Source: Myxococcus guangdongensis
GTDB lineage: Bacteria; Myxococcota; Myxococcia; Myxococcales; Myxococcaceae
Assembly: GCF_024198255.1 (NCBI RefSeq)
Contig: NZ_JAJVKW010000024.1
Coordinates: 1-64,000, forward strand
Direction: 5' to 3'
Length of the DNA: 64,000 bases
Below, one piece after another: positions 7,034 through 16,241 of the stretch (positions are counted from its first letter, which is position 1; every line of letters begins with the position of its first letter). Under the pieces are notes generated by a model. That model saw nothing but the letters and a program-made list of their open reading frames with translations. It was not told where the DNA came from and ran no database searches. The position numbers and the translations under genes are program-made.

Positions 7034-7801
7034 TCAGCGGAGCAGTGCCTGCGTGTGGCTCAGCAGCTCCGGGCCACCCGGAGCACCGTGGCCCGGGACG
7101 ATGATGCGCGTGTCGGGATAGCGCGTCTGCACGCGCTCGAGGCTCGCGGGCCACGCGGCGACCACCGCGTCCCCCAGGTTGCCCAGGTCCTTCGCCGCCG
7201 CGTCCTTCACGAAGCACCCGCCGAACATCACCTGGCTGTCGCGGTGCACCACCACGATGTTGTCGGGCGCGTGGCCCGCACCGGGAAAGAACAACTCCAA
7301 CGGACCGAGCGTCGTCGACTCCGTGAACGAGCGCGTGGGCACCGGCTTGCCGCGCTCCTTCGCGAGCTTCACGGTGTCCTCCAGACCGTGCACCGGGATG
7401 CCCCGCGCGGAGAGCACGGGGATGCCCGCGGTCCGGTCGTCGTGGAAGTGCGTCGCCACGGCCGCGTGGACGGGCTTGCCCAGCGTGTTCGCGGCCCAGT
7501 CGACGAGCTGCTCGGCCTGCCTCTGATTCCAACCCGTATCCACGAGCAGCGAGCCGTCCCCATCCTCGACGATGAGCCCGTTGGCGGGGATGAGGCCGAA
7601 GTCCTCGTCCGAGAGCGTCGTGTGCACCCAGACCCCCGGCGCGATGCGCCGCACCGTGATGTCCTTCGCGAGCGTGTACTCACCCGCTCCCGCCTCTCGC
7701 GTCGCCTCCGTGGCGGTCGGACGCACCGGCGCGGATGAGCAGGCCAGCGCCAGCGCGAGCAGGGGCGAGAGGACGAGGGCGCGAAGCGAGCGTGAGTTCA
7801 T
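7034..7801 (-). CDS. Subclass B1 metallo-beta-lactamase (lipoprotein-like)
   Basis: 255 residues from ATG 7801. An N-terminal hydrophobic signal ends LALALACSS, so it is exported and possibly lipidated at Cys21. The zinc ligands of subclass B1 are all present: His118-x-His120-x-Asp122 (THFHDDRTAG), His177 (GAGHAPDN), Cys196 in GGCFVKD with the substrate-binding Lys199, and His238 (VPGHGAPGG). Known B1 enzymes hydrolyse penicillins, cephalosporins and carbapenems; activity here is inferred. No mobile element is next to it, and codon use matches the chromosome, so it looks intrinsic. The upstream ribosome binding site is weak. Confidence 0.9.
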   Translation of the reverse strand: MNSRSLRALVLSPLLALALACSSAPVRPTATEATREAGAGEYTLAKDITVRRIAPGVWVHTTLSDEDFGLIPANGLIVEDGDGSLLVDTGWNQRQAEQLVDWAANTLGKPVHAAVATHFHDDRTAGIPVLSARGIPVHGLEDTVKLAKERGKPVPTRSFTESTTLGPLELFFPGAGHAPDNIVVVHRDSQVMFGGCFVKDAAAKDLGNLGDAVVAAWPASLERVQTRYPDTRIIVPGHGAPGGPELLSHTQALLR

Positions 7802-7975
7802 GGGGGCAGTCTCGAGAGAAGGTGGATGCACGGCTCTTCCAGCGGTGCACGCCAAGGCAACCTTCGGGCCAGCCCATTGCGCGCGACCCCGCGCGTCCTG
7901 AGGCACTCACGGGCCCCAGACGCGTCCGAGCAGCCACGGCGGCGTGTCCACCGGGCCGCGCTCGCGCCGGGGACT

Positions 7976-8356
7976 TCAGTTCGACGCATCGACGATGGCG
8001 GTGCACTGGCCCGCGACCACCTGGGGGCGCTCGTCCACCCACTGCCAGACGCGGGTGTAGCGCAGCTGGGCCGCGAAGTCGGTGCCCGCGTACCGGCCCG
8101 CGACCGACGCCTGCACGACGACCACCGCGCCCGCGGAGAGGAACCGGATGACCGGCTCCTCCAACTCCAACCGGGTGAGTCGCAGCGAGCCCGAGCCATG
8201 CCCCTCCAGGTCCGCGTCCTTGTCGAAGACCTGTCCCAGGTGATTGACGAAGACGAGGTCCTCGGAGAGGAGCTGGTCGAGCATGTCCACGTCGCTGGCG
8301 AGCATGGCCCGGCGCAGCGTCTCCTCCGCCGCCAGGATGTCTTCTTCCGTCATCAT
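7976..8356 (-). CDS. NTF2-like (DUF4440/SnoaL-type) protein
   Basis: 126 residues. Starts at the first of two ATGs (8356, 8353), with AGGAG about ten bases upstream. It has the alpha+beta cone pattern of NTF2-like proteins: N-terminal helix EDILAAEETLRRAML, LSEDLVFVNHLGQV, later strands VVVVQASVAGRY, and the closing WQWVDERPQVVAGQCTAIVD. Family members range from enzymes to ligand binders, so no activity is assigned. A distant relative sits at 41188-41598. Confidence 0.75.
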   Translation of the reverse strand: MMTEEDILAAEETLRRAMLASDVDMLDQLLSEDLVFVNHLGQVFDKDADLEGHGSGSLRLTRLELEEPVIRFLSAGAVVVVQASVAGRYAGTDFAAQLRYTRVWQWVDERPQVVAGQCTAIVDASN

Positions 8357-8410
8357 CCGCAGTGTGCTCCTGGTTGACCCGACCATGCAGTGTAACCCGA
8401 CACGTCGGCG

Positions 8411-9064
8411 CTACCGACGCTCGACCTCCCACCAGCCGAACCACAAGGTCCGCTCCTCGGCGAGCTGCACCCACCCGGGCGCATGCACGTAGGCACGCGG
8501 CTCCAGCCCCGCGTCCGTGACGGCGCGCGCGGCCTCCTCGAAGGAATACAGGTGCAGCGTCACCGAGGGCCCCGCGGTCCGCACCTCGCGCGTGGGGGCC
8601 TCGTGGCCCTCGTGGCCGGGCCTGCGCTCCAGCGCGGTGAACAACAGTCGCCCACCCGGCGCCAGCATGTCCGCGATGTGCCGCAGCACGCGCCGCAGGT
8701 CATCGCAGAAGTCCAGACAGCCCAACGCCAGCGCCACCTGGAAGCGCCCCCACTCGGAGGGGAACGGCTGGTAGTAGTCGTGCGCGTACCACTCACCCGA
8801 GGGGCGCGCCTGCCGGGCCAGGTCCAGCATCTGCGGCGACAGGTCCGTGCCCACCACGTGCACGGAGGGCTCCAGCCCCTTGGTGTGCAGCCCCGGGCCG
8901 CAGCCCACGTCGAGCACCCGGCACCCCGGTGACACCGCGTCCGCGAGGAACCGCTCGACGCGGTCCTCGTACCGGCTCAGCACGGGGAAGAGGGCCTCGT
9001 AGGCGGGGGCAATCTCCCCGTAGATGGCCCGGACTGCTTCTTCCTGGGGACTACCGCGGGACAT
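8411..9064 (-). CDS. Class I SAM-dependent methyltransferase
   Basis: 217 residues from ATG 9064. Motif I (VLDVGCGPGLHTKGLE, about 47-62) binds SAM. Motif II Asp follows at VVGTDLSPQMLDLARQA, and the post-motifs LALGCLDFCDDLRRVLRHIADML and LAPGGRLLFTAL complete a Rossmann-fold methyltransferase of the UbiE/BioC-like group. The acceptor is unknown. It is preceded by the GlgX gene 204 bases away on the same strand, too far to argue for a shared operon. Confidence 0.85.
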   Translation of the reverse strand: MSRGSPQEEAVRAIYGEIAPAYEALFPVLSRYEDRVERFLADAVSPGCRVLDVGCGPGLHTKGLEPSVHVVGTDLSPQMLDLARQARPSGEWYAHDYYQPFPSEWGRFQVALALGCLDFCDDLRRVLRHIADMLAPGGRLLFTALERRPGHEGHEAPTREVRTAGPSVTLHLYSFEEAARAVTDAGLEPRAYVHAPGWVQLAEERTLWFGWWEVERR

Positions 9065-9268
9065 GGCGCTTCGCTCGCATGGGGACGGCCGTTCTACCGT
9101 GCTCCGAGCCCCACGGCGCGATGAACCTTCACCTGTGTCCACTGTCCGCGAGCCACTCGGACGCAAAGTCTCTTCACTCGCGCACGCATCGCGCTCCAGG
9201 CGAGAGGCCACGCGCCTTCCGACACGCGAGCACCCCGAGTCCCCCCTCGCTCGGGGTGCCACGCGCCC

Positions 9269-11398
<2,130 letters not shown>

Positions 11399-11467
11399 GC
11401 GGACTCTCGATTCCTCTCAAGGAAAATGCCCGCTGAATGTGGGATGGCCCTCGCGGACCGGCAACCG

Positions 11468-12742
11468 TCAGGCAGCGGCGGCGTGGTCCAGTGAGCGCCA
11501 TGTCCCCAGGGCCCAGTCCTCCTCCTCGGGGTCATCGAAGCTCACGACGCACAGCGCCCGGTGGCGCCCGGAGCTGCACAGGGCCGTCAGCCGGCACTCG
11601 CCCGGCTCCATGTGCAGCGACGCGCGGCCGCTCACCCGCTCGCCCTGGTACTCCAGCTCCAGCGCCCGGCGCTCCGCCGTGGTGGTGGCGAAGTGCTCCT
11701 CCGCGTCGTCCTCGAGTGGCACGAAGCGGACACTTCGCCGATGGTCCCGGGCCACCCACGTCCCGTCCTCCAGGTGCGCCTCCGCCAGCGAGCCGGGGAT
11801 GCGGATCTCCCAGCCCGCCGGCAGCGCCACCTGCACCGCCCCGCGCCGGTAGCCGATGGACGGCCCGCGCGCCGCGTGCTGGTCCGCGTGGTGATGGACC
11901 GTCTCCGCCAGCGTGCCGCCCACGCCCAGGTAGCCGAGCACCTCGCGCCACTCGCGCCAGGGATAGGCCAGCTCCGGGTCCTCGCGCCACGCCAGCTCCA
12001 GCGAGCGGGCCACGTCGCGCAAGAGCCGCCGCTCCTGCTCGAGCAGCGGTGGGCGCCACGCCACCTCCGTCCACAGCCGACACAGCGCGCGTCCCAGCCG
12101 CGCGTGCGCGCCGACGCCCTGTCGCCACCAGGGGAACACGTCCATGCCCACGCGCGGGTCCTCGTACACGCGCCGCAGCCAGCGCTCGTCGCGAGGGCCC
12201 AGCGGCGTGAGCAGCGCGCCGGGGTGCTCGAAGATGTGGCCGAAGCGCATGGACATGGCGAAGCCGGACTCACCCAGGCTGCGCATGCGCAGCACCTGGG
12301 CCACCGTCTCCTGCAGCCACGCCAGCATGTAGACCTCCACGGGCCCCGCGTCGCCGGTGTGGAAGTAGCCGGTGGGGTCTCCGACGTCCAACGTGTCGTC
12401 GGCCTGCACCCACTGGATGTCGAGCGCCTGGCCCATGGCCTTGAGCGTGTCGCAGAGGAAGACGTGGTAGCCGGGGCCCACCGCGGACGTCTCCGCGGAG
12501 ATGACCACGCGCGAACCACTGGCCGCGAGGAACGAGACCTCGCCCGCGGCCGGGTGCAGCCTCAGCCGCAGCTGGGGCGCGCCTCGGGGACCGGTGCCGA
12601 AGCGACTGCTCTCCAACCACTCCGATGCATTCGTCTGGAACCAACGCTCGACCTGACCCAGCCACGTGCGCGCGTTCTCGGATGTCGGCGAGTGCGGTGC
12701 GTCCCCCCCACGCCAGCCGGCCAGCAGCAACTTCAAACTCAT
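11468..12742 (-). CDS. Uncharacterised 424-residue protein
   Basis: Starts at ATG 12742 with AGAGAGGCGTG upstream; longer in-frame starts lack a site. Soluble, no signal or membrane segment. Trp-rich and acidic, with an Ala/Arg-rich helical centre. The C-terminal 150 residues look strand-rich (VQVALPAGWEIRIPG, RRSVRFVPLEDD). No catalytic motif recognised. It lies immediately upstream of glgX on the same strand, so a link to glycogen use is possible but unproven. Codon bias is typical, so the gene is real. Confidence 0.7.
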   Translation of the reverse strand: MSLKLLLAGWRGGDAPHSPTSENARTWLGQVERWFQTNASEWLESSRFGTGPRGAPQLRLRLHPAAGEVSFLAASGSRVVISAETSAVGPGYHVFLCDTLKAMGQALDIQWVQADDTLDVGDPTGYFHTGDAGPVEVYMLAWLQETVAQVLRMRSLGESGFAMSMRFGHIFEHPGALLTPLGPRDERWLRRVYEDPRVGMDVFPWWRQGVGAHARLGRALCRLWTEVAWRPPLLEQERRLLRDVARSLELAWREDPELAYPWREWREVLGYLGVGGTLAETVHHHADQHAARGPSIGYRRGAVQVALPAGWEIRIPGSLAEAHLEDGTWVARDHRRSVRFVPLEDDAEEHFATTTAERRALELEYQGERVSGRASLHMEPGECRLTALCSSGRHRALCVVSFDDPEEEDWALGTWRSLDHAAAA

Positions 12743-13017
12743 CACGCCTCTCTTGGGTTTGGGGCCCCCCGCGCATCGGGGACCGGGCATGTCTCCGCGC
12801 CTTGTCAGGAAAGCGCGTTTCACATTGAAGGTGCCACCGACCCGGTGTGCCGGCCGGCCCGTGCTCCACGTCGCGCGAAGGCTCGAGCAGGCGACGGAGC
12901 GCTGGTCCGCTCGGCCGCCGTCGAGACGGGCCGAGTCAGGCGCGGGTCCTCCGCGCCCCGGCGATTCTGGGGCGCGGAAGATGAATGGTGATTCAGTTTT
13001 TCAAGAGAGGTGAAGCG

Positions 13018-13470
13018 TCAGTTCTGGGTGGTGGCGGCGGGAGCGTCCTTGCGGGCGTTGGCGGCGACCTTCTCGGCGATGCGGCTCCAGGCGGCGTGGG
13101 TGCGCACGGCCTCGAGCGAGGGCTCGGTGGTGAGGGATTGCGTGGCGGAGAAGCCCTCGTCGGCGGCGCGCTCGAGCCAGATGATGCACTCGTCGAGGCT
13201 GCCGGCGCGCGCGGCGATGACGCCAGCGTAATAGAGCCCGTCGGGGTGACGGAAGCCGTCGTTCCACGCGCGGCGGTAGAGGAAGAGCGCGTCCTCGTAG
13301 CGGCCGTCCTCGAGCAGCTTGTCGGCCTCGGTGCCCAGCCGGCGCGCCTCACTGGAGTCGGGCGGGACGGGGCGCGGCACGGGCGGCGTCGGGTTCTGCG
13401 GGTCGTTGGTGTGCGTGGTGGCGCAGGCGGCGAGCTGGAGGACGGCGAGGACCGCGAGGAGACGGCGCAT
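13018..13470 (-). CDS. TPR-like lipoprotein
   Basis: 150 residues from ATG 13470. Signal MRRLLAVLAVLQLAAC with a lipobox, then a Pro-rich linker. Next come helical repeats of TPR/Sel1 type (LGTEADKLLEDGRYEDALFLYRRAWNDG in pieces from about 48, then GLYYAGVIAARAGSLDECIIWLERAADEG). Such proteins act as protein-binding scaffolds at the inner face of the outer membrane. CGGAG lies upstream of the start. Partner unknown. Confidence 0.8.
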   Translation of the reverse strand: MRRLLAVLAVLQLAACATTHTNDPQNPTPPVPRPVPPDSSEARRLGTEADKLLEDGRYEDALFLYRRAWNDGFRHPDGLYYAGVIAARAGSLDECIIWLERAADEGFSATQSLTTEPSLEAVRTHAAWSRIAEKVAANARKDAPAATTQN

Positions 13471-13596
13471 GGCGTGGATACTCCGGGTTGCGAGGTTTTC
13501 CGGAGCGGACGCTGCCAAGGCCGGGGCCACCATTCAAGCAGGCGCACGCTGCTCGGGAGGCGCGGGGGTACCACCTTGCGAGGAAAGGAGGCCGTC

Positions 13597-13809
13597 ATGA
13601 GCAAGAAGGACGTGTTGAACATCCCGACCGAGAACCTCCCCACCATCCCGAAGCATGACGCTGGCGCCGAGGACGGGCCAACGCGTCGTGCCCCCAAGAC
13701 GCTGGACCCGCACACGGGGCCGGGAGGGACGCCGGGCGTGGATGACACCCCACGCATCATCGAGCCGAAGTCGACGCCGGGGCGCTACCCCGGCGTCAGC
13801 GTGAGCTGA
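13597..13809 (+). CDS. Small hydrophilic protein of 70 residues
   Basis: ATG 13597 is preceded by AGGAAAGGAG, an excellent ribosome binding site, and the gene is followed by a strong hairpin (13836-13865). Start MSKKDVLNIPTENLP; the rest is rich in Pro, Gly, Thr and Asp with no Cys, signal or membrane segment, so probably disordered. The good site plus terminator suggests a highly expressed monocistronic gene. No family recognised. Confidence 0.7.
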   Translation: MSKKDVLNIPTENLPTIPKHDAGAEDGPTRRAPKTLDPHTGPGGTPGVDDTPRIIEPKSTPGRYPGVSVS

Positions 13810-13835
13810 GCGTCGACAGCGTGACGCAGGCGAGG

Positions 13836-13865
13836 AGGCCCATGCCCGAGTCGGGGCGTGGGCCT
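13836..13865 (+). terminator. Terminator hairpin after the 70-residue gene
   Basis: AGGCCCATGCCC (13836-13847) pairs over 12 positions, one of them a T-G wobble, with the segment 13854-13865 around the six-base loop GAGTCG. It is followed by TCTGT. It lies 26 bases after the stop at 13809. Confidence 0.65.
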
Positions 13866-14008
13866 TCTGTCGTTGCGGAGTCGTGACGTGGGGCTCGACC
13901 TGGGCACGCGGCGCCTCGTGAGGTGGTGGCGTCGTGTCGCTCGGGCTTCGTGTGTCCACGGGCGGGGCGAGGGCGTGCGGCGGCCCCGCGTCGTTGCCTG
14001 GAAACACA

Positions 14009-14038
14009 GATGCCCGCGCCGGTGGGGGCGCGGGCATC
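14009..14038 (-). terminator. Perfect 12-bp hairpin, terminator of the Thr-rich lipoprotein gene
   Basis: GATGCCCGCGCC (14009-14020) and GGCGCGGGCATC (14027-14038) pair perfectly around GGTGGG. On the minus strand the stem is followed by TGTTTCC. It lies 54 bases beyond the stop of the gene at 14093-14584. It is the strongest intrinsic terminator seen in the window. Confidence 0.75.
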
Positions 14039-14092
14039 GGGAGCTCCATTCGCCGCGGCGCTTCGGGTCAGCGCCTGGGCCGGGAGCCTGGC

Positions 14093-14584
14093 TTAGCGGC
14101 CGGACTCGGGCTCACGGGGCAGGGCGTCCGGGGCGTACGGGTCCTCGCGGTTGCTGGAGTCGGGCGCCGTCAGGTCGCCGTCGCCCGTGGTGCCGGGGTC
14201 CACGGCGGTGTCATCCGCGGGGTCCAGCGAGCCGGAGCCGCCGGTGCCCGGGTCCGTCGACGGGTCCATGCCCGTGGGCGGGTTGACCGGCGTGTCACCG
14301 GTGGAGGGCGGCGGGGCCCTGGACGGGTCGTCCACGCCCGTGTCGGGCGACGGGCTCATCGTCGGGTCATCCATGCCCGTGCCGCCCGTGCCCGGGTCCT
14401 GGCTGGTGCCGGACGGGGGCGTCGTCGTCGTGTCGGTCCCCGTCGTGGTGCCCGTGTCCGTCGTCGTGGGCGCCGTGGTGTCGTCGCGCTTGGCGCTCGA
14501 GTCGGACTTGCACGCGGTGCCAAACACGAGCGCGCCGGCGGCGAGCGAACCCAACACGAGCTTCGTCTTCATGAACTTCTTCAT
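14093..14584 (-). CDS. Thr/Asp/Pro/Gly-rich lipoprotein
   Basis: 163 residues from ATG 14584, with AGGGGAACC upstream. Signal MKKFMKTKLVLGSLAAG ends VFGTAC, a lipobox. The mature part is almost entirely low-complexity: runs of Thr (TTAPTTTDTGTTTGTDTTTT), then Asp-Pro-Gly-Thr units such as DPGTGG and DDPTMSPSPDTG. It is disordered and probably a surface or periplasmic spacer, perhaps O-glycosylated at Thr. Same plan as the lipoprotein at 15757-16206. Ends at a perfect terminator. Confidence 0.75.
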   Translation of the reverse strand: MKKFMKTKLVLGSLAAGALVFGTACKSDSSAKRDDTTAPTTTDTGTTTGTDTTTTPPSGTSQDPGTGGTGMDDPTMSPSPDTGVDDPSRAPPPSTGDTPVNPPTGMDPSTDPGTGGSGSLDPADDTAVDPGTTGDGDLTAPDSSNREDPYAPDALPREPESGR

Positions 14585-14910
14585 GGTGGTTCCCCTCATT
14601 GGAAAGTTCTGGAGTGCTGCGATGGTTGTGGCTGGCTGCTGCTGGCCGGGAACGTGAGCAGCCGGAACGCGGCGTGCAGGGAACGCTCCTCCGGCTGCCT
14701 GCTCTCCGGACGACGGCGGGTGCCCGACGCGGGGACGACTTGCCAGGGCCGAACTGTCAGCTGGCGCCCGCGGGCGGAGGCTGCCGCGGGCCGCTTGTCT
14801 CGAGACTGTTTCGAAGTGCAAGGGCGGAGTGTTTGCGATTGGCGCAGGCCTCTGGAGACACGTGTCTCGGGGGGCGTCGAGACCGTGTTCGAGGCGCCGC
14901 TTCGCGTGAG
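14585..14910. other. 326-base spacer upstream of the Thr-rich lipoprotein
   Basis: It lies between the stop of the MOSC gene and the start of the lipoprotein, both on the minus strand. It must contain the lipoprotein promoter, but I see no clear -35/-10 pair. Open frames here have no ribosome binding site. Confidence 0.4.
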
Positions 14911-15624
14911 TCAGCCGTCGACGTTGGGCCCCGTGAGGCGAGGGGCGTCGTCCCCTCGATTCCCCCGCGCGCGGCGGTGCAGGGATTCGCGCCACTTGGG
15001 GGTGAGCAGGGGACACGCCGCCAGCGCCGCGGCGTCCTCCGGCCGGTGCTCGTGCATGGCCTGGTTGGCGAAGGTGACGGTGAAGCGGGGATGGGGGCGC
15101 TCCACGAGCTCCAGCGCATCCCCCGCGCGCACCTCGCCCTCCTGGAGGACGCGGAAGTACCAGCCGGTGCGTCCGGTGCGCTGAATCAGCAGCGCCAGCT
15201 CCTTGTGGCGCCAGCGCCGCGCGGGCTTCCAACAGGGTTGCCTCGGCTGCGACACCTGCACCAGGGCGGTGCCGACCTTCAGCACGTCGCCGATGCAGAC
15301 GCTCTCCTCCGCGCCACCGGAGACGACCCAGTTCTCACCGAAGGCGCCCGGGCCCACCTCCTCGCGGCCGAGCTGCTCGCGCCAGAAGGCATGGTGTGAA
15401 GCGGCGTAGGCGAGCACGGCCTTCTCGGGGCCTCCGTGCACGCGCAGGTCCGCCTGTCCGTCACCCGTGAGCCCCGTGAAGGTCAGCCACACGGGCCCTG
15501 TCACGGGCTCCTTGTGGATGCCGCTGGTCCACGGCCGCTCCATCGGGTCGGCGGCGCCGGGCGTGCCGAGCTCGCGGGGCAGGCCGATGTGGAGCGAGAG
15601 GATGCGGGGCGTCTGGGTCTGCAT
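14911..15624 (-). CDS. MOSC-domain protein (YiiM-like)
   Basis: 237 residues from ATG 15624 (MQTQTPRILSLHIGLPREL). The MOSC beta-barrel has the GPEKAVLAYAASHHAFW helix, GPGAFGENWVV and the QPRQPCWKPARRW loop whose Cys is the likely molybdenum-cofactor ligand. YiiM-type MOSC proteins bind molybdopterin and reduce N-hydroxylated compounds such as 6-N-hydroxylaminopurine. The exact substrate here is inference. No strong ribosome binding site is visible, so the start is less certain. Confidence 0.85.
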   Translation of the reverse strand: MQTQTPRILSLHIGLPRELGTPGAADPMERPWTSGIHKEPVTGPVWLTFTGLTGDGQADLRVHGGPEKAVLAYAASHHAFWREQLGREEVGPGAFGENWVVSGGAEESVCIGDVLKVGTALVQVSQPRQPCWKPARRWRHKELALLIQRTGRTGWYFRVLQEGEVRAGDALELVERPHPRFTVTFANQAMHEHRPEDAAALAACPLLTPKWRESLHRRARGNRGDDAPRLTGPNVDG

Positions 15625-15756
15625 CGGCTTCGCGACAAAGCAGGCGCGAGCGGGGCTGTCCAGCGTCCAGGCCCGCCTCGGAGGCGCGACGGGAGCGGAG
15701 ACGGCTCCAGCGAGTCGTCTCCGCTCCCTCATGCCGCGCTCATGCGCGAAGGGACG

Positions 15757-16206
15757 TCAGTTCGTGCCGCCGTCCAGCACCGAGCCACCCGCGGGCGGCG
15801 TGAACGTGCCGGACGCGTTGTCGTCCGTGGTGTCGGGGACCGTGGTCGGGCCCGAGCCGCCCATGCCCGCGTCGCCGTCGAACGTGGGCATGCTGCCCGG
15901 CGCCGTGGACGTGCTGCCCGGGGCCGTGGTGTCACCCGGCATCGTCGTGGTGCTGCCCGGGTTCGTGTCCGGCGTGCTCGGCACCGTGCCCGGCGTCGAC
16001 TGCGTCGGGTCCTGCGTCATCGGGTCCGTCGTCGTGGGGCTCGGTGTCGTCGTGCCCGAGCCACCCGTCGCGGGCTCACTCGTCGTGGTGCTGGGGTCCG
16101 CCTGGGCCACCATCACCGGCGCTTCCGTCGCGCTGCAAGCCGTGCCCAGCGCCAGGGTCCCCGCCATGGCACCCGCCCACATCCAACGCCTCATGTGCTT
16201 CACCAT
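15757..16206 (-). CDS. Thr/Pro/Gly-rich lipoprotein (paralogue of 14093-14584)
   Basis: 149 residues from ATG 16206, with GGAGG seven bases upstream. Signal MVKHMRRWMWAGAMAG, lipobox LGTAC. The mature chain is a disordered Thr/Pro/Ser/Gly/Asp tract (TTTSEPATGGSGTTTP, then TMPGDTTAPGSTSTAPG). Composition and architecture match the lipoprotein at 14093-14584, one gene away. Codons for Thr and Gly vary, so this is not a simple nucleotide repeat. Function unknown. Confidence 0.75.
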   Translation of the reverse strand: MVKHMRRWMWAGAMAGTLALGTACSATEAPVMVAQADPSTTTSEPATGGSGTTTPSPTTTDPMTQDPTQSTPGTVPSTPDTNPGSTTTMPGDTTAPGSTSTAPGSMPTFDGDAGMGGSGPTTVPDTTDDNASGTFTPPAGGSVLDGGTN

Positions 16207-16241
16207 TACCGCCTCCGTTCGTGGGTGTGTGTTGCTTCAGC

